A stretch of 64,000 bases of DNA from an uncultured Bacteroides sp. (GTDB lineage: Bacteria > Bacteroidota > Bacteroidia > Bacteroidales > Bacteroidaceae), in contig CALUOO010000002.1 in assembly GCA_944322345.1 (NCBI GenBank), forward strand, positions 186,001 through 250,000, given 5' to 3'. Positions 55,092 through 63,538 of the stretch are shown here, piece after piece. The translations under genes were made by a program, and so were the position numbers. The notes beneath the pieces are model-generated. The model had not been told where the DNA came from and searched no databases. It was given only the letters and a program-made list of their open reading frames with translations. Positions within the stretch are counted from its first letter, which is position 1. Every line of letters starts with the position of its first letter.

Positions 55092-55562
55092 ATGGGATTA
55101 AAGTATGTAGTTAAGAAGCGCGTTTTTGGCTTCGACAAGACAAAAACAGAGAAGTATGTGGCACAGCATTTCATTACCAACACAATGAATTTTAAACAGT
55201 TGTGCAACGAAGTGTCAAAACTCGGACTGATACCGGAAGGAACGGTGAAGCATGTGTTGGACGGAATGATAGACGCACTGGTGATTAACCTGAACAAAGG
55301 AATCTCCATACAGTTGGGAGACTTCGGATGTTTCCGCCCGGGCATCAACTGCAAAAGTCAAGACACAGCCGAAGCAGTAGACGCCAGCACCATCCAGAGA
55401 GTTAAAATTATTTTTACTCCCGGATACAAATTCAAGGAGATGCTGAGAGAAATCAGTATCCAAAAACTGGAAGAAGATGCTGATTCTTCCGGCACAGGCA
55501 GCGGTTCGGGAGAAGAGGGCGGAAGCGACAATGACGGAGAGTCTCCGGACCCGATTGTGTGA
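55092..55562 (+). CDS. HU-like DNA-binding protein
   Basis: A 156-residue member of the Bacteroidota HU family with an acidic, Gly/Ser/Asp-rich tail of about 30 residues (DADSSGTGSGSGEEGGS). The HU core is seen in NFKQLCNEVSKLGLIPEGTV, GISIQLGDFGCFRPGI and the C-terminal strand. Proteins of this form often stand beside surface polysaccharide loci. The role is probably local DNA architecture. It has its own promoter and a terminator at 55590-55620. Confidence 0.9.
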   Translation: MGLKYVVKKRVFGFDKTKTEKYVAQHFITNTMNFKQLCNEVSKLGLIPEGTVKHVLDGMIDALVINLNKGISIQLGDFGCFRPGINCKSQDTAEAVDASTIQRVKIIFTPGYKFKEMLREISIQKLEEDADSSGTGSGSGEEGGSDNDGESPDPIV

Positions 55563-55589
55563 TATTCCACATTGAGGTATCAATTTATG

Positions 55590-55620
55590 GGGAGGTATGG
55601 CATGAGTCATGCCTCCTTTT
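55590..55620 (+). terminator. Terminator of the HU-like gene
   Basis: GGAGG..GGCATGA and TCATGCC..TCC form a strong stem followed by TTTT, 28 nt past the stop. Confidence 0.85.
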
Positions 55621-55916
55621 ATATGGCTGTACAACACCCTGTTCTTGAAATAATAAATCACCCCTCTTCTATGTGCTTGCCGGAGGACGGGGATAAGCTG
55701 GTGGAAGATAAATGTATGGCATTTCGCTCACTTATGTGGTGTGTTTCGATTAATCTTCCTCATAATTAGTAATTTATCAGCCTTCATCTCTTGGTAATTC
55801 ATAAAAAAGAACTAGTTTGCGCTCCGAATAAAACTAGCTGGACATGAAGAAACTCTGGTGAAGATAAAAGCTCCGGCTTCACTGTGCAGATTAACTCTTG
55901 GAGCTACTTAACTAAT
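55621..55916. other. Intergenic region before the M60 protease gene
   Basis: About 300 bp without a recognisable gene. It should contain the promoter of the M60 gene, but no perfect TAnnTTTG box was found by eye. Confidence 0.5.
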
Positions 55917-58775
55917 ATGATGAAAAGAAGTTGTTTTAGCACATTTTATTTGCTGTGTTTATTGGTACTCAGTGCTGCCTGTGGGGAAGAAGAGAAAAAG
56001 ATTCAAGAGCCACCTTTTTTGGAAGTGAAAACCACGGCTGTGGGATTCGATGCCGAGGGATCTGAAAGTCGGGAAATCAGTGTCAGTTCCAATGTGGAAT
56101 GGCGTGCTGAGACTCGTGACGACGGGAAAACATGGTGTCATCCTCGCCGGGAAGAAGACAGGCTGGTTATAACAGTAGATGCCAGCAGTGAGAAGGAGTC
56201 GCGGCAGACGGAGGTGACGGTGATTGCCGAACAGCTGCAGAAAAAGGTCACTGTTTCGCAGCTGGGCTGGGGAAAAGCCATCCTGCTTTCGTCGGACAAA
56301 GAAACTACATTGGCTATTGGAGGTGCTGTTACGGTGGAAGTAACGACCAACGTACAATTTAAATATACACTACCCGAAGGGTGTGACTGGATTAAGCAGA
56401 CCGGAACACGTAGCGTAGAAGAGCATCCGGTAGTTTCAACTCCTGTGACGTTTGTTGTCAGTCTGAACAAAAGCGATGAAGAGCGGAAGGCAGAGATTGT
56501 GTTCAGTGATGCAGACGAAAATTCGGAATTGCAGCCTGTTACGTTTACACTTGTGCAAAAAGGAACTGGAGAATATGAGCCAGTGGACCCTGACGAGATT
56601 AAGGATGATATTCGGGTAAATGTAATTGGCGGAACAGCTTCGTCGTTCCAACCGGGAGGAGAAATTGAAAAGTCTTTTGATGGCGACAAAAAGACAATCT
56701 ATCATTCCAAATGGGACAATACGGGAGAAAATTATTTCCCTATCACGCTGGAATATTCGTTTGCTCAGGGAAGCGATATGGACTATTTTGTATATTATCC
56801 ACGCACGGATGGTTGGAACGGATTGTTTAAAGAGGTAGATATAGAGGTGAAAAATAACGCCAATACCCGTGGAGTAGACGAATGGGTAAAGGTGATGACA
56901 TACGATTTTAAAGGAAGTTCCGGAGCAACCCGCGTCGATTTCCCGCAACCTCAGATTGGAGTTTCCGCTATCCGCTTTACTGTCAGGTCGGGAGCTGGCG
57001 ACGGGCAGGGGTTTGCAAGCTGTGCGGAAATGGAGTTCTATAAGAAAAATCCGGCAAACTTCGACTGGAGTACTCTGTTCACCGATCCTTCGTGCTCTGA
57101 ACTGAAACCGGGCATTACGGAACAGGAAATCTTCGGATGTACACATTCGTTCTTTAAAAACATTGCTTATTACATGTATATCGGGCGATACAGCAGAGAG
57201 TTCCGTATCAATACCTTCCGTGCGTATCCGCATCCGGACATTCAGGCTAAGGAGAACAAGACCAGTCCCTACAGTTTGCTGGACAATCCTACCGGGATTT
57301 CCGTGAGCACAGGCGAACAACTGGTTGTGATGGTGGGCGATCTGAAAGGTGAAAAGCTTTCCCTTCGGGTGCAGGATCTGAACAAACCGGAGGGTGACGG
57401 ATTTGGAGGCGCCAATTATCCTTTGGCGACAGGAATCAACAAGCTGGAAATTGAGAAAGGCGGACTGGCTTATCTGATGTATCATACACCTAACTATGAA
57501 CAGGCTTCACCCGTTACCGTGCATTTTGCCACCGGCGATGTGAATGGATATTTCGATAGTCAGAATCCATCACATGAGGGACGTGCGAATGAATTGCTGG
57601 CCAATGCAACGTCGCCCTATTTTGATGTGCTGGGCAAGTATGCACATCTGACGTTCCCTACATCGCGGTTCAGAAATCATACCAAAGATCTGAAAAAACT
57701 GATAGACAGCTATGATCAGATTGTGTATAACGAGCAAATGCTGATGGGGCTGGAGAAATATGGCAAAATGTTCAGAAACAGAATGTATTTTAATGTCATA
57801 TACACCTCTTATATGTATGCCACCAGCTATCATACAGCCTACAACGACAATACGCTTAGCGAATTGTGTGATGAGAGCAAGTTGACTACAGGATCTGTCT
57901 GGGGCCCTGCGCACGAGGTGGGACATTGCAATCAGACTCGCCCGGGACTGAAATGGCTGGGAACCACAGAGGTGACGAACAATATATTTGCACAATATGT
58001 ACAGACTACTGTTTTCGGCCAACCTTCGCGACTGCAGACCGAAAATATGGGCGACAAGGAATCTCCCAACCGTTACTCCAAGGCATGGAACAATATCGTG
58101 GTTGGAGGCATACCGCATGCACAGGAAGGTGATGTTTTCTGTAAACTGGTACCTTTCTGGCAGTTGGAGCTATATTTCGGTAAAGTCAAAGACATGACTC
58201 CGTTGAAACAGCCGGATAAGGGAGGATTCTACCCGGAGGTGTTCGAACATGTCCGAACGAATCCTGATCTGCCTAACAACGGTGCACAACAGTTGGAATT
58301 TGTCTACATAGCGTGTAAGGCTGCCAAAATGAATCTGCTTGATTTCTTCGAGAAGTGGGGATTCCTGCGTCCGGTGGATATGGAAATCGATGATTATGGA
58401 AAAGGACAGATAACGGTAACTGAAGCACAGGCGGATGAACTTCGGAAGCGGGTGGAAGCGCTGGGCTACCCGAAACCGGGCGATGCTTTAGAATATATTA
58501 CAGACAATACGGTAGAAGTGTTCAGAAATCACGCTGCTGTAGTAGCCGGAACGGCTTCAAGATCAGACGCTCAACTGACCATGCAAAACTGGCAGAACGT
58601 TGTGGCATACGAAGTGAGGGAAAACAACGAACACGGTCGGCTGATTTGTGTGTCGGATGGAGTGCTCGCACCGTCGTCTACAGCTTCGTTCAGCGTTCGT
58701 GGAGGATGGCAGAACACATATAAGGTTTATGCTGTATCTTATGACGGCAAGAGAACCGAAGTTGTTTTTGTCTGA
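55917..58775 (+). CDS. M60-like (enhancin) metalloprotease lipoprotein with BACON and CBM32-like domains
   Basis: Start taken at 55917 (or the adjacent ATG at 55920). This gives a lipoprotein signal ending LVLSAAC, and the GTG at 55884 would spoil it. Domain order: two BACON-like domains (about 35-215), a discoidin/CBM32-like domain (about 230-385, with GGEIEKSFDGDKKTIYHSKW), then an M60 catalytic region with the zinc motif HEVGH near residue 666 and a downstream Glu in GTTEVTNN. M60 proteins of gut Bacteroides cut mucin-type O-glycoproteins at the cell surface. The BACON and CBM32-like modules are probably glycan-binding. The gene appears monocistronic. Confidence 0.92.
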   Translation: MMKRSCFSTFYLLCLLVLSAACGEEEKKIQEPPFLEVKTTAVGFDAEGSESREISVSSNVEWRAETRDDGKTWCHPRREEDRLVITVDASSEKESRQTEVTVIAEQLQKKVTVSQLGWGKAILLSSDKETTLAIGGAVTVEVTTNVQFKYTLPEGCDWIKQTGTRSVEEHPVVSTPVTFVVSLNKSDEERKAEIVFSDADENSELQPVTFTLVQKGTGEYEPVDPDEIKDDIRVNVIGGTASSFQPGGEIEKSFDGDKKTIYHSKWDNTGENYFPITLEYSFAQGSDMDYFVYYPRTDGWNGLFKEVDIEVKNNANTRGVDEWVKVMTYDFKGSSGATRVDFPQPQIGVSAIRFTVRSGAGDGQGFASCAEMEFYKKNPANFDWSTLFTDPSCSELKPGITEQEIFGCTHSFFKNIAYYMYIGRYSREFRINTFRAYPHPDIQAKENKTSPYSLLDNPTGISVSTGEQLVVMVGDLKGEKLSLRVQDLNKPEGDGFGGANYPLATGINKLEIEKGGLAYLMYHTPNYEQASPVTVHFATGDVNGYFDSQNPSHEGRANELLANATSPYFDVLGKYAHLTFPTSRFRNHTKDLKKLIDSYDQIVYNEQMLMGLEKYGKMFRNRMYFNVIYTSYMYATSYHTAYNDNTLSELCDESKLTTGSVWGPAHEVGHCNQTRPGLKWLGTTEVTNNIFAQYVQTTVFGQPSRLQTENMGDKESPNRYSKAWNNIVVGGIPHAQEGDVFCKLVPFWQLELYFGKVKDMTPLKQPDKGGFYPEVFEHVRTNPDLPNNGAQQLEFVYIACKAAKMNLLDFFEKWGFLRPVDMEIDDYGKGQITVTEAQADELRKRVEALGYPKPGDALEYITDNTVEVFRNHAAVVAGTASRSDAQLTMQNWQNVVAYEVRENNEHGRLICVSDGVLAPSSTASFSVRGGWQNTYKVYAVSYDGKRTEVVFV

Positions 58776-58800
58776 CAGGAAGATTGATTCTCCCGATATC

Positions 58801-58890
58801 CCCATCTCTGACATCCTGACACCCCCATCTCGGCATTTCCGACACCCGGGTGTCGGGATGGCTGGCATCCGGGTGTCGGGAAAACTTTGG
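58801..58890. repeat. 4 x 22/23-bp repeat element, CCGACACCC family
   Basis: Units start at 58801, 58824, 58846 and 58869. The first two carry CCCATCTC..GACA; the last two carry CCGGGTGTCGGGA in the opposite sense, so the block is an inverted pair of pairs. CCGACACCCGGGTGTCGG at its centre is fully palindromic. Confidence 0.85.
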
Positions 58891-58935
58891 ATAAATAAAA
58901 TGAGAGAAACGGTTGCCTGTCTGAAAAATATTACA

Positions 58936-58943
58936 TAGTTTTG
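58936..58943 (+). promoter_or_regulatory. Promoter of the LPS-core operon
   Basis: TAGTTTTG matches the -7 consensus. The leader to the DUF4254 start would be about 110 nt and includes the palindrome at 58967-59048. Confidence 0.65.
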
Positions 58944-58966
58944 TCTCATTATATAAATGAATAAGT

Positions 58967-59048
58967 TTATCAGTTTGTAAGTTTCCTGGGCTTTAATTTG
59001 AAGTAAAATAAAAACTTATAAATTTATAAACTCGAAAACTGAAAAACC
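58967..59048. repeat. AT-rich palindrome with 8-bp period
   Basis: Steps ATAAGTTT, ATCAGTTT and GTAAGTTT on the left are mirrored by AAAACTT, ATAAATTT, ATAAACTC and GAAAACTG on the right. This is the format seen at 3402 and 16866. Here it lies in the 5' leader of the operon. Confidence 0.65.
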
Positions 59049-59061
59049 AAAACTTAAGATA

Positions 59062-59667
59062 ATGACATTTAGCACTCTTTGTAACGAGATTTTTGAAAAA
59101 TCGACCGTCAACTATCATGTGACGGACAATGTGGATGCTTCTATGGACAATCCGTACGAATTGAAATCCATTGAATATTATCTCTATCTGAAGAACTGGA
59201 TTGATGCAGTTCAGTGGCACTTGGAAGACCTGATCCGCGATCCGCAGATTGATCCGGTAGAAGCGTTGGCGCTGAAACGCCGGATTGACAAGTCCAATCA
59301 GGATCGTACCGATCTGGTGGAGCTGATTGACAGCTATTTCTTAGACCGTTATAAGGAAGTAAAACCAATGCCGGAGGCTACTATCAACACCGAAAGTCCT
59401 GCATGGGCGATAGACCGTCTGTCGATTCTTGCATTGAAAATCTATCATATGCAACAGGAGGTAGAACGTAAGGACGTATCTGCCGAACATCATACTCAAT
59501 GCCAGAACAAACTGAATGTACTTTTGGAACAGAAAAAAGATCTTTCTGCTGCTATTGACCAGCTGCTGGAAGACATTGAAGCTGGAAGAAAGTATATGAA
59601 GGTCTACAAACAGATGAAAATGTATAACGATCCGGCGCTGAATCCGGTGCTTTATGCAAAGAAATAA
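59062..59667 (+). CDS. DUF4254 family protein
   Basis: A 201-residue cytoplasmic, largely helical protein of the DUF4254 family, recognisable by FSTLCNEIFEKSTVNYHVTD and LEDLIRDPQIDP..ALKRRIDKSNQDRTDLVE. Members are regularly found directly before GT9 genes in Bacteroidota LPS loci, as here (6-bp gap). The biochemical function is unknown. First gene of a five- or six-gene operon. Confidence 0.88.
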   Translation: MTFSTLCNEIFEKSTVNYHVTDNVDASMDNPYELKSIEYYLYLKNWIDAVQWHLEDLIRDPQIDPVEALALKRRIDKSNQDRTDLVELIDSYFLDRYKEVKPMPEATINTESPAWAIDRLSILALKIYHMQQEVERKDVSAEHHTQCQNKLNVLLEQKKDLSAAIDQLLEDIEAGRKYMKVYKQMKMYNDPALNPVLYAKK

Positions 59668-59673
59668 GGCTGA

Positions 59674-60738
59674 ATGGCACGTATCCTGATCATACGTTTC
59701 TCTGCATTGGGCGACGTTGCAATGACCATCCCCGTGATACATTCGTTTGCCACACAGTATCCTCAGCATGAAATCACAGTGCTGAGCCGTGCTGCGTGGC
59801 AACCGCTTTTTCGGGGATTGCCTGCAAATGTCCGCTTTTTCGGGGCCGATCTGAAAGGCATACATCACGGATGGCGCGGGTTGAATACTTTGTATGGCGA
59901 GCTGAAAAAACTCGGATTCGACGCTGTTGCCGATTTCCATCGGGTACTTCGTTCAGAGTATTTGTCGTTGCGATTTCGCTTGTCAGGCATTCCGGTTGCG
60001 TTTATCTGTAAGGGAAGAATCGGAAAGAAAAAACTGGTGCGCCGCCGGCATAAAGTCTTTGTGCCGCAAAAAAGCTCCTTCGAACGTTATGCAGATGTAT
60101 TGAAAGAACTGGGATTCCCGGTTTCGTTGGATTTTGCTTCTGTTTACGGCAGGGATGGAGGAAGCTGGGCAGATATAGAACCGGTTACCGGACGCAAGGA
60201 AGGAAAGAAGTGGATAGGCATTGCTCCTTTTGCCAAACATGAGGGCAAGATTTATCCGTTGGAGCAGATGGAGCAGGTAGTAGCACATTTTGCTGCCGAT
60301 TCCCGTATGACGGTTTTTCTGTTTGGAGGTGGCGAGAAGGAACGTGCGGTGTTCGATCGCTGGGCAAACCGCTATCCGTCGGTACGCTCGATGGCAGGCC
60401 GACTTGATATGCAGCAGGAACAGAATCTGATGAGTCATCTGGATGTGATGCTCTCGATGGATTCTGCCAATATGCATCTGGCTTCTCTGGTGGGTACTCC
60501 GGTAGTTTCAGTTTGGGGAGCCACTCATCCGTATGCAGGTTTTATGGGATGGCATCAGTCGCAGGCAGATGCCGTTCAGCTCGATATGCCTTGCCGGCCA
60601 TGTTCGGTGTTTGGACAGAAGGTGTGTTGGCGAGGCGATTATGCCTGCTTGAGGAACATACGTCCCGAGCAGCTGATTGGCAAAGTGGAAGAAGTGCTTT
60701 GCCGGGATAATCATTCTAGCAAGACAGAACGAGCATGA
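59674..60738 (+). CDS. Glycosyltransferase family 9 (heptosyltransferase-like)
   Basis: A 354-residue GT-B enzyme of the ADP-heptose:LPS heptosyltransferase family. The N-terminus ARILIIRFSALGDVAMTIPV is typical. The donor half has GIAPFAKHEGKIYPLEQ, FGGGEKE and the SMDSANMHLASLVGTPVVSVWGATHP signature. It adds a core sugar to LPS or lipooligosaccharide at the inner membrane. Its stop overlaps the next gene (ATGA-type, 4 bp). Confidence 0.94.
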   Translation: MARILIIRFSALGDVAMTIPVIHSFATQYPQHEITVLSRAAWQPLFRGLPANVRFFGADLKGIHHGWRGLNTLYGELKKLGFDAVADFHRVLRSEYLSLRFRLSGIPVAFICKGRIGKKKLVRRRHKVFVPQKSSFERYADVLKELGFPVSLDFASVYGRDGGSWADIEPVTGRKEGKKWIGIAPFAKHEGKIYPLEQMEQVVAHFAADSRMTVFLFGGGEKERAVFDRWANRYPSVRSMAGRLDMQQEQNLMSHLDVMLSMDSANMHLASLVGTPVVSVWGATHPYAGFMGWHQSQADAVQLDMPCRPCSVFGQKVCWRGDYACLRNIRPEQLIGKVEEVLCRDNHSSKTERA

Positions 60739-61706
60739 AGAATAAATTGCTATATAAATTGCGCAGCGGGAAAAATCCGAAATTCATCTATTATGGGGTG
60801 AATGTGTTCCGGCAGTTTGTGCCTAAGTGTTTTTTCCGGATGCGTTTGCAAAAGAAACTGGCTGCTTTGTCCGATAGAAAAGACTGCGATTATATAAAGA
60901 AACGGGTGGATTATTATAATAAACTGTCGGGCAAGGTCTGTCTTCCATCATCTGCTCCTACACTTGGAGAGCATAAGATGACGGGACAGAAGGTATATTA
61001 TTTCGACACTTATCAGTATACCCGCTGGTTCCCCGACCGTTTCCGATGGGGATTCTGTCCGGGCGACGTGACCTATGTGCCGGAATACCCTTCTATTGTG
61101 AAAAGCCGTCCGCTGACCGATGATAATGCGAACTCGGTGGTTATGAAGCTGGATAAGGTGCGCCATTTTATTTTTGTCAAAGACAGGAAGGCATTTACGG
61201 AGAAAAAAGATATGGTAATTTTCCGTGGAAAGGTGCGTGGTAAACCTACACGGAAACAGTTTATGGAGATGTACTTCCATCATCCTATGTGTGACTTGGG
61301 CGATGTAAGCAAGCATACGAAAGATCCGAAAGAATGGCAGACGGAGAAAAAAACAATCCGTGAGCATCTGGATTATAAGTTTATCATGGCACTGGAGGGA
61401 GTGGATGTGGCCAGTAATCTGAAATGGGTTATGTCATCCAATTCCATAGCTGTGATGCCACGCCCTACCTGTGAGACTTGGTTTATGGAAGGTACGTTGA
61501 TACCGAATTATCATTATATAGAGATCAAACCTGATTTTTCGGATTTGGAAGAGAGATTGCGTTATTATATTGAGCATGTAGATGAGGCTTTGCAGATTAT
61601 CGAGCATGCACATGAATATGTGGCACAGTTCAGAGACAGAAAACGTGAGGATCTGATTTCGTTGCTGGTGCTTGACAAATATTTTAAACTGACCAACCCG
61701 TGTTGA
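60735..61706 (+). CDS. Glycosyltransferase family 90 (CAP10-like)
   Basis: A 323-residue protein of the lipopolysaccharide-modifying GT90 family. Signature segments are FRGKVRGKPTRKQFMEMYFH, then KFIMALEGVDVASNLKWVMS and PRPTCETWFMEGTLIPNYHY followed by the DFSDLEERL helix. GT90 enzymes transfer xylose or other sugars onto polysaccharides; donor and acceptor are not decidable here. It overlaps GT9 by 4 bp, and its stop overlaps the next open frame. Confidence 0.9.
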   Translation: MKNKLLYKLRSGKNPKFIYYGVNVFRQFVPKCFFRMRLQKKLAALSDRKDCDYIKKRVDYYNKLSGKVCLPSSAPTLGEHKMTGQKVYYFDTYQYTRWFPDRFRWGFCPGDVTYVPEYPSIVKSRPLTDDNANSVVMKLDKVRHFIFVKDRKAFTEKKDMVIFRGKVRGKPTRKQFMEMYFHHPMCDLGDVSKHTKDPKEWQTEKKTIREHLDYKFIMALEGVDVASNLKWVMSSNSIAVMPRPTCETWFMEGTLIPNYHYIEIKPDFSDLEERLRYYIEHVDEALQIIEHAHEYVAQFRDRKREDLISLLVLDKYFKLTNPC

Positions 61707-61708
61707 AG

Positions 61709-62494
61709 ATGATGAATGGTGTTCGTGTAATGTTGGACAATGCTTACGCTGGGGAGTTTGCCAATTGTATTTCAGAAATCCCGATGCGTTTTGAACGGGA
61801 AGGAGTTATGCTGTATGACAAACGCAATGTCATTAAGAGTTTTTGTCTGCAGGCAGATGAAAACAGAACAATGGAAGTTGTGGTGAAACGTTACAAACGC
61901 TTATTCTTGTTTCAACGGCTGATTTACACTTTCTTCCGAAAGAGTAAGGCACAACGTGCTTTCGTCAATGCCGGGGAACTTAGAAGAAGAGGTTTTGATA
62001 CGCCTCGCGAGGTGGCATGTCTGGAAGAATTTCGCGGCGGGTTGTTACAGTTTGGGTATTATGTCACTTGCCGTACTTCTGATTCGGCTATCCGTGAATG
62101 CTTGGTAGACCGTCCGGAGTTTGACCGCGGAATAGCAGAGGCGTTTGCTGCGTTTGTTGCTCAGCTTCATGAACATGGCATTTTGCATCACGACTTGAAT
62201 CCGACTAATGTACTGTATCGGCATAATGCAGATGGAACAGTGCATTTTTCTCTGATCGATATCAATCGGATGACTTTTTATCCCGATGGTAAGTCGGTAG
62301 ATGTTCATACTTGTTTCGACAATCTGACACGTTTTACAGGTAGAATGGACCTGTATGAGTATGTGTTAAGAAGCTATATCGACTACCGGGGGTGGAATAA
62401 AAATCTGTTGGAACAGGCGATTAATATAAAACAACACCATGACAGAGCATGGAGAAGAAGAAAAGATCTATTAGGAATATTAAAAAGATTGTAG
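61709..62494 (+). CDS. Lipopolysaccharide kinase (WaaP/Kdo kinase-like)
   Basis: A protein-kinase-fold enzyme of about 262 residues in the Kdo/WaaP LPS kinase family. The catalytic loop is GILHHDLNPTNVLY (HxDxNxxN), and the metal-binding DFG equivalent is SLIDINRM. An ATP-site Lys lies in VVVKRYKRLFLFQR. It is expected to phosphorylate a core sugar. A GTG at 61700 overlapping the GT90 stop could also serve as start. I prefer the ATG at 61709 (or 61712). It lies 3 bp before the next gene. Confidence 0.88.
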   Translation: MMNGVRVMLDNAYAGEFANCISEIPMRFEREGVMLYDKRNVIKSFCLQADENRTMEVVVKRYKRLFLFQRLIYTFFRKSKAQRAFVNAGELRRRGFDTPREVACLEEFRGGLLQFGYYVTCRTSDSAIRECLVDRPEFDRGIAEAFAAFVAQLHEHGILHHDLNPTNVLYRHNADGTVHFSLIDINRMTFYPDGKSVDVHTCFDNLTRFTGRMDLYEYVLRSYIDYRGWNKNLLEQAINIKQHHDRAWRRRKDLLGILKRL

Positions 62495-62497
62495 GAG

Positions 62498-63535
62498 ATG
62501 TATAAAATTCTATTTTTAACAGGTGGAGGTGATGAAGGTAAGAAGAATTTGCGCCAGACTCCTGGTGGAAAGGGAACTTTTTTGGATGGAAAATACCAGT
62601 TTTTCGTTAATGAGGAAATAGAAGATCCTGATTTTCTGATTGTTCGTGGAAAAGCCATTCGGAAAGAAACTACGTTCCATGTTTCCCCGAAAAATACAAT
62701 CTTGATGACAAGTGAGCCTTATACGGTGCTTAGCTATGCCCGTAAATATTGCAAGCAGTTCGGGCTGGTGTGTTCTTGTCAGGAAAATCTGAAATTGCCC
62801 AATGTTATCTATACTCCAGCAATGCTGCCTTGGTTTGTCGGTATAGAGTTTAGTGGCGAAGGGAATATAATCCATCGTGATTACGATACTTTCCGGAAGG
62901 ATGATCCGATTCAGAAAACAAAACTTATTTCGGTGGTTACCAGTAATAAAGCATTTACGAAAGGGCATCTGGAACGCTTGTCATTCGTAGAAAAGCTGCA
63001 AAATTATTATGGAGACCGGATTGATGTATTTGGCAGAGGTTTTCATTCTTTTGGAGACAAATGGGATGTGTTGGCTCCATATAAATATCATGTAGCCATA
63101 GAAAATTCTTCGTCGAAATATTATTGGACAGAAAAGTTGTCGGACTGTTATCTGACGGAAACGTATCCTTTTTATTATGGTTGTACAAATATAAATGATT
63201 ATTTCCCTGATAAGACAGGAGTCACGACGATTGATGTACATAATTTTGAGCAATCAGTGCGCTTGATTGATGAGGCAATACAGGCACAGACGTACGAAAA
63301 AAATCTGTCCACGCTGAAACAGTGTAAGGATCTGGTGTTGAATGATTATAACATGTTCAATTATGCTGTATCGCTCTGTGAAAAACTGGATCCTATGGCA
63401 AGAAAAGAAACCATTAAATTCAAACCGGCCTCTCATTATATAGACCTTCATAACTTTTATCTTTATACGGTGGAAAGAAGTATATTCAAGGTCAGGAGAA
63501 ATGTGGAAGAATGGTTTGAAAAACTTATAAAATAA
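62498..63535 (+). CDS. Glycosyltransferase family 10 (alpha-1,3-fucosyltransferase-like)
   Basis: A 345-residue GT10 enzyme. The C-terminal donor-binding signature APYKYHVAIENSSSKYYWTE followed by KLSDCYLTETYPFYYG is diagnostic, as is VFGRGFHSFGDKWDVL before it. GT10 enzymes transfer fucose from GDP-fucose in an alpha-1,3 linkage, so the surface glycan may carry a fucosylated, host-like epitope (inference). Same operon as the LPS kinase. Confidence 0.9.
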   Translation: MYKILFLTGGGDEGKKNLRQTPGGKGTFLDGKYQFFVNEEIEDPDFLIVRGKAIRKETTFHVSPKNTILMTSEPYTVLSYARKYCKQFGLVCSCQENLKLPNVIYTPAMLPWFVGIEFSGEGNIIHRDYDTFRKDDPIQKTKLISVVTSNKAFTKGHLERLSFVEKLQNYYGDRIDVFGRGFHSFGDKWDVLAPYKYHVAIENSSSKYYWTEKLSDCYLTETYPFYYGCTNINDYFPDKTGVTTIDVHNFEQSVRLIDEAIQAQTYEKNLSTLKQCKDLVLNDYNMFNYAVSLCEKLDPMARKETIKFKPASHYIDLHNFYLYTVERSIFKVRRNVEEWFEKLIK

Positions 63536-63538
63536 ATT

